The translations under genes and the position numbers were made by a program. From assembly GCF_946478805.1 (NCBI RefSeq), contig NZ_CAMLDC010000007.1, positions 166,824 to 230,823 of the forward strand: DNA of 64,000 nucleotides, in the 5' to 3' direction. Shown here in pieces: positions 1 through 9,992 of this stretch (position 1 is its first letter; every line of letters starts with the position of its first letter). This stretch comes from an uncultured Fluviicola sp. Lineage in GTDB: Bacteria > Bacteroidota > Bacteroidia > Flavobacteriales > Crocinitomicaceae. The notes beneath the pieces are model-generated. The model was not told where the DNA came from. It worked only from the letters and a program-made list of their open reading frames with translations, and did no database searches.

Positions 1-11
1 CCGAATGAATT

Positions 12-1589
12 TTATTTACTAATCAAAAAGCGTTGGTTTTCAAAGATTGTCGCTTGTTTATTCCATGCTTTAAGAATATAAATTCCTTGGGAAACAGATG
101 TAATCAGTTGGTTTTCAGATTTGTCATCATTGTTTAAAATTTCTGTAATTGCTTTTCCATTCAGATCGAAAACCTGATAGTAGATGGATTTGTCTGCGAA
201 ATGAATGGATAGGATACCTTCTTCTGAAGATAGATTGGTAATCAACTTCTTGGAATCAACAGAACAATTGAATGCGGAAATCAAATCACTGTACTCTAAT
301 TTTCCATCCATGTCAACTGAAGTTAAGCGGTAATACATCTGCTTCTCCCATTTGCGTTGGTCCACGTAAGAATATTCGAGAGGAATTTCAGAGCTTCCAC
401 TGGCCTGGATATTTGAGAGTGGATAGAATAATTGTCCGTCGAATGTATATTCCAATGAATAATAATCCAAACGGCTCTCGGTTTCTGCTCGCCAGAAAAT
501 GTGATTGTATTCTCCATCGCAATTCGTTTTGAAAGCACTTAATTCGACTGGAAGAACAACGGATGAAGGGCAAAAGTATTGTTGGTTGTTCAATCCTCCT
601 GTTGCAGCGGTTGCTCCCCAATAGACCGTATTATCACCTCCGAATACGGAAGTCACAAAATTCCCATTGCAAGTCAGACGTAAATTCCCATCGACATAAA
701 CTTTAAGATTCTGCGTAACGGGATCCCAGGAAATCATGATGGTATGGACAGCTCCGTCATCCAGGTTTGCAAGTGAAGCAAAGGCCGGGGTGGGGCCGCA
801 ATATGGTGCTCCCGGACCTTGCAGATTCCCATCGATTTCCACCGCAATGTGATCCGCCAACATATCATAGATATGTGCCGGATTATCGTTGTCGTATGTA
901 TCAAATTCAATCACCAGAGAGTTAGGAATATTTCCGGCACCAAGTTGTCCTCCGGCTGTTCCGCATGCACTCGGGTTCGGTTGGAATGTAAAAGTTGTTC
1001 CATCGGCACCATTGATGTTGTTCCCGAAATAATAATTCAGTGAAAGGTTGAAAGGTTGATTGAAATCGATTGCGGTATTATTCCAGGCACAACCTGTTTG
1101 ATCGGATAACTCCGGAGTGAGTTCGATACAGCTTTGCCCACCGATAGTTTGATAACTCGCATTTCCATTCAGACAATAATTCCCTACGTTCACAACCATT
1201 TTATAAGCTAATGTGACATTGGAAGTCAAATCATGAACACAATTATACTTCGAAATCAAAATCCGGATAGTTCCAGTAAAGGTAGCGGTCCAGTTAATTG
1301 AAGCGTTTGTTCCACAGATGTCATCTGCGTAGACAATTTGAGTTGCCCCGGTTGCGTCAAGCAAAGTCAGTTGTGTGTCGATTCCTGATGCACCTCCTCC
1401 TGCACAAAATGTAAATTCGTACTGGTTGCACTGCACCACGTTGATGGTATAATATTTTCCGTTTTGTGTAGCAACGGTTTGATAAGATGCTGTTGGAACC
1501 AATGATCCTGAAGCGGTTCCGCCTGTACAAGCAAGTAGGGGAGTTACAGTCAGGATACTGAAAAATAGTAATAGGATAGTCTGTTTCAT
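12..1589 (-). CDS. T9SS type A secreted L-type lectin-like protein
   Basis: Secreted or cell-surface protein of 525 residues, probably carbohydrate-binding. The start at 1589 is chosen because a good signal peptide (MKQTILLLFFSILTVTPLLA) begins there; an in-frame start six codons upstream would only lengthen it. Residues about 20-135 form an N-terminal beta-rich domain. Residues about 138-345 resemble bacterial legume-type (L-type) lectins: an aromatic/Asn-rich start, a GADG-TFTFQ strand and an EFDTYDN metal-site-like segment followed by DHIAVEIDG. Then comes the LPVELSAF linker typical of Bacteroidota T9SS cargo, and the last ~75 residues (VFDLNGKAI, GIYILKAW) are a Por secretion-tail sorting domain. 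Lectin fold and T9SS export are inferred from sequence; the ligand is unknown. Confidence 0.8.
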   Translation of the reverse strand: MKQTILLLFFSILTVTPLLACTGGTASGSLVPTASYQTVATQNGKYYTINVVQCNQYEFTFCAGGGASGIDTQLTLLDATGATQIVYADDICGTNASINWTATFTGTIRILISKYNCVHDLTSNVTLAYKMVVNVGNYCLNGNASYQTIGGQSCIELTPELSDQTGCAWNNTAIDFNQPFNLSLNYYFGNNINGADGTTFTFQPNPSACGTAGGQLGAGNIPNSLVIEFDTYDNDNPAHIYDMLADHIAVEIDGNLQGPGAPYCGPTPAFASLANLDDGAVHTIMISWDPVTQNLKVYVDGNLRLTCNGNFVTSVFGGDNTVYWGATAATGGLNNQQYFCPSSVVLPVELSAFKTNCDGEYNHIFWRAETESRLDYYSLEYTFDGQLFYPLSNIQASGSSEIPLEYSYVDQRKWEKQMYYRLTSVDMDGKLEYSDLISAFNCSVDSKKLITNLSSEEGILSIHFADKSIYYQVFDLNGKAITEILNNDDKSENQLITSVSQGIYILKAWNKQATIFENQRFLISK

Positions 1590-1720
1590 GTTCGTAGTTT
1601 GATACAAACATACTAAAACGATATAGCTGATTCCTAATTTTTTAACAATTTATTTACTAAACATTTAGCATATCGTAACATTCATCGAGCATTTGTTGAT
1701 TCCGAAGTGACAAATCAAAA

Positions 1721-1748
1721 AAAAGCTCTCCGTTTGTGGAGAGCTTTT
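1721..1748 (-). terminator. Rho-independent terminator after the MuiA-like gene
   Basis: An 11-bp perfect stem (AAAAGCTCTCC/GGAGAGCTTTT) with a six-base loop is followed on the minus strand by a long T run. It lies just beyond the stop of the DUF4139 gene. Confidence 0.85.
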
Positions 1749-1753
1749 TCAAT

Positions 1754-3484
1754 TTAAAAACTTGGACAACTTATTGTCTTAAAGGTTCGTGTGCTGATTT
1801 TTGCATTTTTCGGATACCTGACTGAGTAACCCAATTCCAGGTTGACTGTCTCTCCGGGTTGAAGCGTTAGATAATATGATACTTCACCTGTCAGATCATT
1901 TTTCTTGCCGGTTCCGATTGTTTCGACTGTAACGGTGATCTCACTGTTGCTGGAAAGCGGAATCTGGTCGAATACATTTATTCTCACCGGCACTGTACGG
2001 TTATTACGGACTTGGATATCGTAGAAATAGGTGTCTTTTTTCGTGCTTCCGGAAACTTTTTTCGTACTCATTTCCGATTTCAGTTTGCGCAATACCTGAA
2101 TTTTCGAATCGCGACCGAAAGATAAACTCAAGGTATCATCCACGTTATTGGTATTGATCTCACTGACTCCAACGTAATTTCCTGCGAAATAAACATTGGT
2201 AGGACCAGGAATCAGGTCCAGGTCTTGCCATCCGACAATGTTAGCCAGCAGGAATGAACCCTGATCCAATTTCGGTATGGAGACATGGGTGAAAGTTGCC
2301 GGCATGTTGATTTCTTTGATTTCCACGATGTATGGTTTAGCATCTGTCGGGCAGGAAAATGGATGTGTGATAGCGAATTCCGTATTCAAATCAGAAATCT
2401 CGATCTGTTTCATCGCAACAGTACTGACCTTTTTGCCTTCATTTTTAGCTCCTGACCGGTTTGATGTGAAAATATCATTGTTCTCACTCACTTTTTGATC
2501 CAATACGTAATTGTCATATGCGCGCTGGTTTGCCATGTTGATTTCATTCATGACTTCATTTCGGAATTCTGTTTTTTGCTGAAGAGGTTGAACATATGCT
2601 TTCTTGCTATACTCAGCCTGTTCACCGTAACGGATATAAAACGGATTTAAAACCGGCGATGCTGCGCTAAGAAGCGGATCGGAGGTGCTCAAGGTTAAGA
2701 AAACATTTTTCCAATCATTGCCGGTATTGTTGTATACCTGCGCTTTGTATTTCAAGTTGATCGGTTGGTTCAGGTCGGTAGCGGACAGATCATAAGTAGC
2801 TGCCCAACCACAATCGGAAACCAGGTATTTCAAAACTCCGGAAATATCCGTATTGTTGTCTACATCGATCAGAACAATCACTTGATTGCTTCGTTGGTTT
2901 TCAGTGTAATTCAATTCCGTCAATTGAAAGCGGGTATCATTAATTTTGACTGATAAGACGTCTTGTTCTTTTTTAATTTTTGTGACTGTCTTATTGATTT
3001 CGAATGTGCGTGTCCGGTAATATTCCCCAGCTGCTTTTATTTGATCGATTGTCAATGTATTCTTACCTTTTAAATCCTTATTTGTATTCAGGATTCCAAG
3101 TTCTGCCTGGTAGGAACCCAATAAGTCTACATTCAGTTGATGGCGATCTTTCAGGTTTTCCAATGAATCTGCCAAAACCTTGATCCGTGGATTCCATTGT
3201 TCTGCAGCCAGGAAATCCATTTCCGTTGAAATCGAAACCAAACGGAAACTGCCTGTACCTGTAAATTGGATGGTCCTTGGGTCTGCAAATGCAGAAATTC
3301 CTGAAAAGATGATCTTGTTTCTCCCTTTTGCCAATTTAACAGGAGTTTCATGTGTCATTTCCCCTGCAGTAAGGAATAATTTGACACGTTTGATTTCTGT
3401 CTTCAAAACTTGCTCCTGGATATTTTGAGCAAATGACAGTATCGGTAAAAAGAAGAGTAACAGGTTTAAAATGTTTTTTTTCAT
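1754..3484 (-). CDS. MuiA family protein (DUF4139 domain)
   Basis: Exported protein of 576 residues of the mucoidy-inhibitor A family, whose biochemical role is unknown. The start at 3484 is used because MKKNILNLLLFFLPILSFAQ is a clean signal peptide; an in-frame start 15 codons upstream gives an unlikely extension. After the signal come a DUF4140-like N-terminal region (about 25-125, ending in RTIQFTGTGSF), a helical middle with predicted coiled coil (about 120-200), and a beta-rich DUF4139 region to the C-terminus (YLVSDCGWAATYDL; LQPGETVNLELGYSVRYPK). Transcribed alone, divergent from lysA, with its own terminator. Family assignment is confident; function is not. Confidence 0.85.
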   Translation of the reverse strand: MKKNILNLLLFFLPILSFAQNIQEQVLKTEIKRVKLFLTAGEMTHETPVKLAKGRNKIIFSGISAFADPRTIQFTGTGSFRLVSISTEMDFLAAEQWNPRIKVLADSLENLKDRHQLNVDLLGSYQAELGILNTNKDLKGKNTLTIDQIKAAGEYYRTRTFEINKTVTKIKKEQDVLSVKINDTRFQLTELNYTENQRSNQVIVLIDVDNNTDISGVLKYLVSDCGWAATYDLSATDLNQPINLKYKAQVYNNTGNDWKNVFLTLSTSDPLLSAASPVLNPFYIRYGEQAEYSKKAYVQPLQQKTEFRNEVMNEINMANQRAYDNYVLDQKVSENNDIFTSNRSGAKNEGKKVSTVAMKQIEISDLNTEFAITHPFSCPTDAKPYIVEIKEINMPATFTHVSIPKLDQGSFLLANIVGWQDLDLIPGPTNVYFAGNYVGVSEINTNNVDDTLSLSFGRDSKIQVLRKLKSEMSTKKVSGSTKKDTYFYDIQVRNNRTVPVRINVFDQIPLSSNSEITVTVETIGTGKKNDLTGEVSYYLTLQPGETVNLELGYSVRYPKNAKISTRTFKTISCPSF

Positions 3485-3574
3485 AGTATTGGTTTTAGTG
3501 ATGTACACATTAACAGCACATTCGTTCAAGAATCAGTTTGTTTTATTATTAACAAAATGTGTTAAAACAAAAAC

Positions 3575-3605
3575 TTTGTGAAATTAAATTTTGTTTATAG
3601 TTTTG
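3575..3605 (+). promoter_or_regulatory. Bacteroidota-type promoter of lysA
   Basis: TTTG (3575-3578), a 19-base spacer and TAGTTTTG (3598-3605) match the Bacteroidota TTTG-N19-21-TAnnTTTG consensus exactly. The predicted transcript would start near 3612, leaving a leader of about 16 bases before the lysA start. Confidence 0.75.
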
Positions 3606-3627
3606 TGCCCTGAAAAGTAACAATAAA

Positions 3628-4866
3628 ATGAACTCAACACTCTTAGAATCTGTAGCGAAGGAATACGGAACCCCACTTTATGTTTATGACGAAACAAAGA
3701 TCATCTCCCAGTACAATCGCCTGAAAAATGCATTTGGATCCCAAGAGGTAAAATTACACTATGCCATGAAGGCATTAAGCAATATCAATGTTTTGAAGAC
3801 ACTTAAGAAACAAGGGGCAGGTCTGGACGCAGTTTCGATTGAAGAAGTTCTTTTGGGGCTTAAGGCAGGATTTAATGCAAATGAAATCATGTATACTCCA
3901 AATGGAGTTGCATTTTCTGAAATTGAGGAGGCTGTTGCGTTAGGTGTCATGATCAATATTGACAATCTAAGTGTTTTGGAGCATTTCGGAACGGTCTACG
4001 GATCAAATGTTCCTGTGTGTATTCGTATAAATCCACATATTCTGGCGGGTGGCCATGCAAATATCTCGGTGGGACATATCGATTCCAAATTTGGGATTTC
4101 CATTCATCAATTGCGACATATCCAGCGCATTGTGGACCACTATAAACTGCATATCGTCGGTTTACATATGCATACGGGTAGCGATATCGTAGATGCGGAT
4201 GTGTTTTTGCAAGGTGCAGACCTGTTGTATCAGGCAGCAGGTTATTTCCCTGAATTGGAATTCATGGATTTTGGTTCGGGTTTTAAAGTGGCATATAAAG
4301 AAGGCGATTTTGTAACTCCGATTGAGGAAATCGGAATGAAGATCGGGGAATCCTTCCAAAACTTCTGTAAGGAATACGGCCGTGAAATCGAATTGTGGTT
4401 TGAGCCCGGGAAGTTTTTAGTAAGTGAGAGCGGGGTTTTGTTGGTTTCCGTAAATGTGGTCAAACAAACCACCTCAACTGTTTTTCTTGGTGTGAACAGC
4501 GGACAAAACCATTTGATCCGGCCGATGTTTTACAATGCATATCACCGGATTGAAAACATTTCGAATCCGGAAGGGCAGAAAAAGCTTTACTCCGTAGTTG
4601 GCTACATTTGTGAAACGGACACCTTTGGTTATGATCGCCCGATCTCCGAGGCGAAAGTTGGGAATGTATTGGCAATTTATAACGCGGGTGCGTATGGTTT
4701 TAGTATGAGTAATCAATACAATTCGCGCTTAAGGCCGGCAGAAGTTTATTTGAAAAATGGGATTCCGTATTTGATTCGACAAAGAGAAACATTGGAAGAT
4801 GTAATCCGAAATGAAATTGATTTGTCAGAAGTAATTCCTACACTCTATAAATATGACAATGAATAA
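3628..4866 (+). CDS. lysA: Diaminopimelate decarboxylase
   Basis: PLP enzyme of fold type III that decarboxylates meso-diaminopimelate to L-lysine, the last step of lysine synthesis, in the cytoplasm. The 412 residues match the family's usual length. Visible landmarks are the PLP-binding lysine in HYAMKA (K48), the HMHTGSD segment of the TIM barrel, the phosphate-binding GSGF, EPGKF, and the C-terminal CETDTFG with its catalytic cysteine, followed by NAGAYGFSMSNQYN, a typical DapDC ending. A well-formed promoter lies just upstream. It stands alone, away from other lysine genes, which is common in this phylum. Other ornithine/arginine decarboxylase homologues are less likely because of the CETD/GAYGFSM motifs. 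Confidence 0.93.
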   Translation: MNSTLLESVAKEYGTPLYVYDETKIISQYNRLKNAFGSQEVKLHYAMKALSNINVLKTLKKQGAGLDAVSIEEVLLGLKAGFNANEIMYTPNGVAFSEIEEAVALGVMINIDNLSVLEHFGTVYGSNVPVCIRINPHILAGGHANISVGHIDSKFGISIHQLRHIQRIVDHYKLHIVGLHMHTGSDIVDADVFLQGADLLYQAAGYFPELEFMDFGSGFKVAYKEGDFVTPIEEIGMKIGESFQNFCKEYGREIELWFEPGKFLVSESGVLLVSVNVVKQTTSTVFLGVNSGQNHLIRPMFYNAYHRIENISNPEGQKKLYSVVGYICETDTFGYDRPISEAKVGNVLAIYNAGAYGFSMSNQYNSRLRPAEVYLKNGIPYLIRQRETLEDVIRNEIDLSEVIPTLYKYDNE

Positions 4867-4943
4867 CCTGGTTATTTATTGACTTGCTGTTCAGGAGTCG
4901 GTTTGCGATTTCTGGCTCTTTGAACAGTATTTTAAAAATGAGT

Positions 4944-5582
4944 CTAATTGATTTTTCGTGCAATCAACATCAGGTCGGTATCGTTTTCAGGAAGATCGGT
5001 AGAAAACGGTTGCCTTTTTTCAAAAACGACTTGAAATCGGTTCATTTCCAGGATTTCAATCAAATCAGCTGCTTCGTAATAGTGCATCAGCAATTGCTCT
5101 CCAGTACTGGATGTTCTCAAACGTGAGTTTTCATAACGGTCTTCCATGGTACTGATGTATATGATTCCATTCGGATGAAGCATTTTATGAGTCTTTCCGA
5201 TAAATTCCCGAACCTGTGTCATCGTGAAATAGGGGAAAAGAAAACCTACTATGATCGCATCAAAAGTTGCATCCAGTTGATTTATTTGTTGGGCATCATG
5301 AAGAGTAAATGTTGCTGAAGGGTTGTTTTTTTTCGCCCATTCGATCATGTTTGGTGCCAAATCGATTCCGAGGATATTTAAATCAGGTCGTTCATTCAAT
5401 AAGAATCTGGAAATATTTCCTGGACCACAAGCAACATCCAGTACACGACTGTTTTTGTCCAGTAGTGAAAGAAGCACATGAAAACTTTCGGAATATGCTT
5501 CCACAGATAAAAAGCGTTCCTGGTATGAATCTGCAAGTTTGTTGAATAAATCAACTGCCTTTTGATTATTTGTTGTGTTCAC
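4944..5582 (-). CDS. Class I SAM-dependent methyltransferase
   Basis: Predicted cytoplasmic methyltransferase of 212 residues. Motif I (VLDVACGPGNISRFLL, about residues 46-61) binds S-adenosylmethionine; LGIDLAPNMIEWAK follows as the acidic loop of strand 2, and FDAIIVGFLFPYFT is motif II/III. Together these fit a Methyltransf_11/25 type fold. Substrate cannot be told from sequence. It is convergent with lysA and divergent from the following hydrolase gene, so it appears monocistronic. Confidence 0.8.
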   Translation of the reverse strand: MNTTNNQKAVDLFNKLADSYQERFLSVEAYSESFHVLLSLLDKNSRVLDVACGPGNISRFLLNERPDLNILGIDLAPNMIEWAKKNNPSATFTLHDAQQINQLDATFDAIIVGFLFPYFTMTQVREFIGKTHKMLHPNGIIYISTMEDRYENSRLRTSSTGEQLLMHYYEAADLIEILEMNRFQVVFEKRQPFSTDLPENDTDLMLIARKIN

Positions 5583-5621
5583 AATTTTTTTCGGGTAAAT
5601 TAGAGAAAAAATTTTGCTTTT

Positions 5622-6650
5622 ATGATGCGCAGGTCAGGATTTATGATTGCCTTATTTTTATTGATACCACTTGTCTATTGTTGCTCGAATAATGGTGAAA
5701 AAGCGACTGAAAAGCCCGGAAAAAAGCCCGGAAAAATAAAAGCAGCGATCCCTGAACAAAAAAATAAACGGAAAGATTTGTCTGGAAATTATGAGTTTGT
5801 TTATAATGACTCACTAAGCGACTATATCAATGCTTATAACAAAACTCTATCATTGTTTGAATTACCGGTGAAGGAAAAGGATGTACAAACCCAATTTGGT
5901 AATGCACATGTTTTGATTTGCGGAAAAACGGATAATCCTCCGCTTGTTTTACTTCACGGAATGAATGCAAGTTCTACTATGTGGTATCCGAATATGAAGG
6001 ACTTGGCTAAAAATTACCGTGTTTATGCAATTGATTTTTTGTTGGAACCCGGAAAATCGACCTGTAAACTGAAACATTTGAATAAAGAACAAATTGCCGG
6101 CTGGTATGATGAAATATTTTCGAAACTCGGATTGCAGTCATTTTACCTGGTCGGGTGTTCCCGGGGCGGGTGGCTAGCAATGGCAATCACCTTGAATAAA
6201 CCTGAAAGAATACGAAAACTGGTATTGCTGAGCCCCGCTCAAACATTTACATGGATCAAACCCAGTTCTGCTCTGTTGAGCAATATAACTTACAGTATTT
6301 CTCCTGATAAAGAGAAATTGAATGACGTGCTATCCGGTCTGTCAGTGAGAAGCATCAAAATAAATAAAACCTATTTTGATCAATATTACCTTGGCACGGA
6401 AAAAGAAAGCATTTCTTCCCACATTTTTGAGATGACACCTTATTCCCGAAAATCTGTGGAGACTTTAAACATGCCGGTTTTAGTCTTAATCGGAGATAAG
6501 GACATCATAAATAATCAGCGGTGTTTGGATAAAGCGAAGAAATGGATTCCAACCGTCCAAACCGGAACCGTTGAAAATGCCGGACATTTTTTAAGTTTTG
6601 ATCAGCCCGACACCGTGAATACGATTATCCGTAATTTTTTGAGTAAGTGA
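5622..6650 (+). CDS. Exported alpha/beta hydrolase
   Basis: Predicted hydrolase of 342 residues with an N-terminal export signal ending near C20/C21 (LVYCC), so perhaps a lipoprotein, although tyrosine at -1 makes the lipobox atypical. A Lys/Pro-rich linker (about 27-50) precedes the hydrolase domain. The oxyanion motif LLHGMNASS, nucleophile elbow GCSRGG (S180), acid GDKD (D294) and histidine AGHF (H322) give a complete catalytic triad in the correct order. The substrate is unknown; the esterase/lipase-like fold covers many reactions. No operon partner is evident. Confidence 0.8.
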   Translation: MMRRSGFMIALFLLIPLVYCCSNNGEKATEKPGKKPGKIKAAIPEQKNKRKDLSGNYEFVYNDSLSDYINAYNKTLSLFELPVKEKDVQTQFGNAHVLICGKTDNPPLVLLHGMNASSTMWYPNMKDLAKNYRVYAIDFLLEPGKSTCKLKHLNKEQIAGWYDEIFSKLGLQSFYLVGCSRGGWLAMAITLNKPERIRKLVLLSPAQTFTWIKPSSALLSNITYSISPDKEKLNDVLSGLSVRSIKINKTYFDQYYLGTEKESISSHIFEMTPYSRKSVETLNMPVLVLIGDKDIINNQRCLDKAKKWIPTVQTGTVENAGHFLSFDQPDTVNTIIRNFLSK

Positions 6651-6828
6651 AAAAGGGAATCAATTACTGAGGGACTTACTTAGGTAAAGAAATATCTAAA
6701 AACAATCAGGTGTTTAATAATTAACATTTAGTTATTATTTAGTTAATCATTTATGTCTCACTAAAATAAAGCAACTACTTTGTTGTAATTTCGTTCTTGT
6801 AATAGAATTTGTAAAATAATTCAACACT

Positions 6829-7107
6829 ATGAGATTACTACTACTAGCAACAATAGCTTCGGTTATTGGTGCAACTACTACGTATGCACATACTACTGAT
6901 GTGTTTACCAGGTCGACTTGTTTGGCCACCGCTGATTCATTGTCACCAAATTCGTTACAAAAACGGTATGAGCAGATTGATTTGCTATCGATTTTCGAAT
7001 TGAAAAAATGGCGTGAATCCTACATTTATAAGTATAGGACGCAACCTTCTGTTCAAAACAAGCAGATCTTGATTTACATCGAAGGGCGCATAAAAGGGGT
7101 CAAATGA
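6829..7107 (+). CDS. Small exported protein of unknown function
   Basis: A 92-residue protein with a short signal-like N-terminus (MRLLLLATIASVIGATTTYA). The remainder is charged (KKWRESYIYKYRTQP) with no recognised domain. Its stop overlaps the start of the following T9SS type B gene by four bases (ATGA), so the two are translationally coupled and probably expressed together. It might be an accessory factor for the large surface protein, but that is inference from position only. Confidence 0.6.
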   Translation: MRLLLLATIASVIGATTTYAHTTDVFTRSTCLATADSLSPNSLQKRYEQIDLLSIFELKKWRESYIYKYRTQPSVQNKQILIYIEGRIKGVK

Positions 7108-9929
7108 GAAAGTTGATATACCTTTTTGTCTTCGTTCTGATCAGTGTATCGGGCTTTGGACAACCGCCGTGCGGATCCAATCCTGCGGCAGGAAATACCT
7201 GTGCTACCGCAACTCCTATCTGTGAGTTGAATGGATATTGTGGAAACACTTCTTCCAGTTATACTCCGGATGCTTGGGGATCTGCAGGAGCGCCATTCGG
7301 TTGTGGATTTTTGGGATTAAGTTCATGCCCCGGCACGGGAATTCTTGGTTCTTTCTGTGGGTCGGTTGAAAATGATTCTTATTTATCATTTGTAGCATCT
7401 TCATCATCTATTTCTTTTAATTGTTGGGTATATAACTCGAGTTACGGAGACGGGATTCAAATCATGATTTTCTCCGGGACTTGTGGTGGAAATATTACGT
7501 CTTACTATTGTGATCAATTGGTTCCCTCCGCATCTTCCCAAACTGTTTCAGCTACCGGACTTACGCCAGGAAATACCTATTATATCATGATTGATGGATT
7601 TGCCGGCGATATTTGTGATTACACATTTGCAGCAAATACGGGAATTTCTATCCCGGTAGATGTTACTCCTGTAACTTCTACTATTTGTTCCGGGCAATCT
7701 GTGACGCTTACAGCCACCGGTGGAAACGGATCTTATACATGGAATGCATCTCCGAATTTAAGCGGAACAACGGGGGCAACTGTTACAGCTACACCTCCTT
7801 CAACTCCGGGAACTTATACTTACACTGTTAATTCAGCGACTGGGAATGCGTTGTGTCCTTCCTCAACTACAGCTACAGCTACAATTACTGTGAATTCCTG
7901 CGGAGGATGTACCGTTACAGCAGGGAATAGTGGGGATGTTTGTCAAGGTATTGCAACATTTAATTTAACAGCAACGAATGTAGCCGGAGCAACATGGAAC
8001 TGGGTCGGACCTAACGGATATTCTTCCAATGCTCAAAATCCTACAGGCGTTCCGGTTCCTGCCGCCGCGGGTTCTTATACTTATACAGTGACAGCAACTG
8101 TTGCGGGTGTTCCATGTACTTCGACAACCACGATTGTGGTTAACCCGACTCCGACAATAAATGCTCCATTGACGGTCTTATGTGTTGGAGGGACAACCAA
8201 TTTAACAGGTTCCGGAACTGCACATGCATCCACTCCGTGGGTTTCTTCAAATACTGCGGTTGCAACCGTTTCTGCTACAGGAGTGGTGACTGCAGTTTCA
8301 GTTGGAACAACAACGATCACCTACATGAATTCCGGAGCTTGCATAACGACGCAAGTTATTACAGTCGTTGGCTTACCAACGGCTACTATTGGAGGAACTG
8401 CGATAATCTGTAGTGGTTTAAGTACACAGATCAATTTTACAGGAACTCCAAATGCTACTGTGACTTATCAAATTGGCGGAACAAATCAAACAATTGTCCT
8501 GGACGCTGCCGGAAATGCTTCTTTATCTGTTTCTCCGACTTCCACCACGACTTATTCTCTTGTGAGTGTTCAAATGAATCCTCCAAGTGGATGTAGTTCG
8601 GTATTAGTGGGATTTGCAACGGTAACAATTTCATCGCTTCCAACTGCAAATGCGGTTTCTCCGATCACAGTTTGTTCCAATACTTCAGTTGTTGTTCCCT
8701 CTTTTACATCAACGCCGGCAGGAGCAACATTTGCGTGGACGAATACCAATTCAACAATAGGTTTGCTTGTCAGCGGAACGGGTAACATCACTTCATTTAC
8801 AGGATTGAATCCGGGTAGCGGATCAAACTCCGGAACAATTACACTTACTCCAACTTTAAACGGATGTGCCGGTGCAACGAGCAGTTTCACTATTACGGTT
8901 GATTCTCCTCCGGCAGCAAATGCAGGAAACGATGCCACACTTTGTGCCAATTCGACGGGATCCAATCAGCTTGGTCAAATACCGGTTGCAGGAGTGATAT
9001 ATTCTTGGTCACCAACAACCGGATTGAATGATGCGACGATAGCAAATCCGACTTTCGATGCTAGTATTGTCGGCGTAACAAATTACACACTCACAGCCAG
9101 TGTCGGATCTTGTTCTACAACAGATAATGTTACAGTGACAATCTATGCGTTGCCGGTTATCACATTTAACAGTGACATTACTTCAGGATGTAATCCGCAG
9201 GAGATCACTTTCAATAACACGACGCCTAATTCATCCAACTGTACTTGGGATTTTGAAGGATTGGGAACTCAAAACACCTGTGGAACCGTTATTCAAAATT
9301 ACACCAGTGATGGGGTTTTTGATGTGAGTTTGACCGTAACAGATTTTAACGGGTGTGTAAACACTTTGTTGAATACGGATATGATTACAATATTTCCTCA
9401 ACCCCTTGCAAGTTTCAATGCTACTCCAACAGAGCTTTCGACTTACAATCCATTTGTTTCAACAGACAATAATTCTTCGAATGCAACGAATTATTCATGG
9501 GACTTTGGGGATGGTTTCACTACCAACGGTTTTGCACCGACACATACTTATCCGGATAAGGCGGGTATTTACAAGATTGTTCTATATGCTACGAATGGAA
9601 TCTGTATCGATTCTACTGAAGCGACCATAGAAGTTAAGGAGGATCTGACCTGGTATATTCCCAACGCATTTACTCCAGATGGAGATGAAGTGAACAATGT
9701 GTTCTTACCTATTTTCAATGACGCCTTCGATAAACAATCTTATACCATGCTGATTTTTGACCGTTGGGGAGAAGTTTTATTCGAAACCCATGACACAACA
9801 GTTGGGTGGGATGGAACTTATAATGAGAAGCTTTGCAAAGAAGGAACTTACACATGGAAAATTGTCATCAAGCAAAAAGTAAAAGATTACCGTATCGATC
9901 TCAATGGTCATGTCACTATTTTGAGGTAA
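7104..9929 (+). CDS. Gliding-motility-associated (CHU_C) T9SS type B surface protein
   Basis: Secreted protein of 941 residues. A signal peptide (MRKLIYLFVFVLISVSGFGQ) is followed by a Cys-rich region like those in CHU-type surface proteins, then several Ig-like modules (VTSTICSGQSVTLTATGG type), a BIG2-like module near residues 345-430 (SNTAVATVSATGVVTAVSVG), and PKD domains (YSWDFGDG with THTYPDKAGIY, about 785-850). The last ~90 residues (YIPNAFTPDGDEVNN, IFDRWGE, GWDGTYN, HVTILR) are the CHU_C/T9SS type B sorting domain. Codon-level overlap with the small gene upstream shows an operon. Likely an adhesin or matrix component; the ligand is unknown. Confidence 0.88.
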   Translation: MRKLIYLFVFVLISVSGFGQPPCGSNPAAGNTCATATPICELNGYCGNTSSSYTPDAWGSAGAPFGCGFLGLSSCPGTGILGSFCGSVENDSYLSFVASSSSISFNCWVYNSSYGDGIQIMIFSGTCGGNITSYYCDQLVPSASSQTVSATGLTPGNTYYIMIDGFAGDICDYTFAANTGISIPVDVTPVTSTICSGQSVTLTATGGNGSYTWNASPNLSGTTGATVTATPPSTPGTYTYTVNSATGNALCPSSTTATATITVNSCGGCTVTAGNSGDVCQGIATFNLTATNVAGATWNWVGPNGYSSNAQNPTGVPVPAAAGSYTYTVTATVAGVPCTSTTTIVVNPTPTINAPLTVLCVGGTTNLTGSGTAHASTPWVSSNTAVATVSATGVVTAVSVGTTTITYMNSGACITTQVITVVGLPTATIGGTAIICSGLSTQINFTGTPNATVTYQIGGTNQTIVLDAAGNASLSVSPTSTTTYSLVSVQMNPPSGCSSVLVGFATVTISSLPTANAVSPITVCSNTSVVVPSFTSTPAGATFAWTNTNSTIGLLVSGTGNITSFTGLNPGSGSNSGTITLTPTLNGCAGATSSFTITVDSPPAANAGNDATLCANSTGSNQLGQIPVAGVIYSWSPTTGLNDATIANPTFDASIVGVTNYTLTASVGSCSTTDNVTVTIYALPVITFNSDITSGCNPQEITFNNTTPNSSNCTWDFEGLGTQNTCGTVIQNYTSDGVFDVSLTVTDFNGCVNTLLNTDMITIFPQPLASFNATPTELSTYNPFVSTDNNSSNATNYSWDFGDGFTTNGFAPTHTYPDKAGIYKIVLYATNGICIDSTEATIEVKEDLTWYIPNAFTPDGDEVNNVFLPIFNDAFDKQSYTMLIFDRWGEVLFETHDTTVGWDGTYNEKLCKEGTYTWKIVIKQKVKDYRIDLNGHVTILR

Positions 9930-9930
9930 T

Positions 9931-9966
9931 AAAATCCCCGGTCTGCTGAGGCAAATCGGGGATTTT
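9931..9966. terminator. Bidirectional terminator between convergent genes
   Basis: A 10-bp stem (AAAATCCCCG/CGGGGATTTT) with T runs on both sides lies between the CHU_C gene and the convergent RND pump gene. Confidence 0.85.
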
Positions 9967-9992
9967 TTATCAAATAACCCTTACGCAGGTTT

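Noticed and set aside
6779..6811. Promoter for the 92-residue gene (TTTG ... TAGAATTTG)
   Set aside because: The -7 element has three instead of two bases between TA and TTTG; not strong enough to list.
8570..8965. 131-codon frame on the minus strand inside the CHU_C gene
   Set aside because: Antisense shadow; low-complexity Val/Pro composition from the opposite coding frame.
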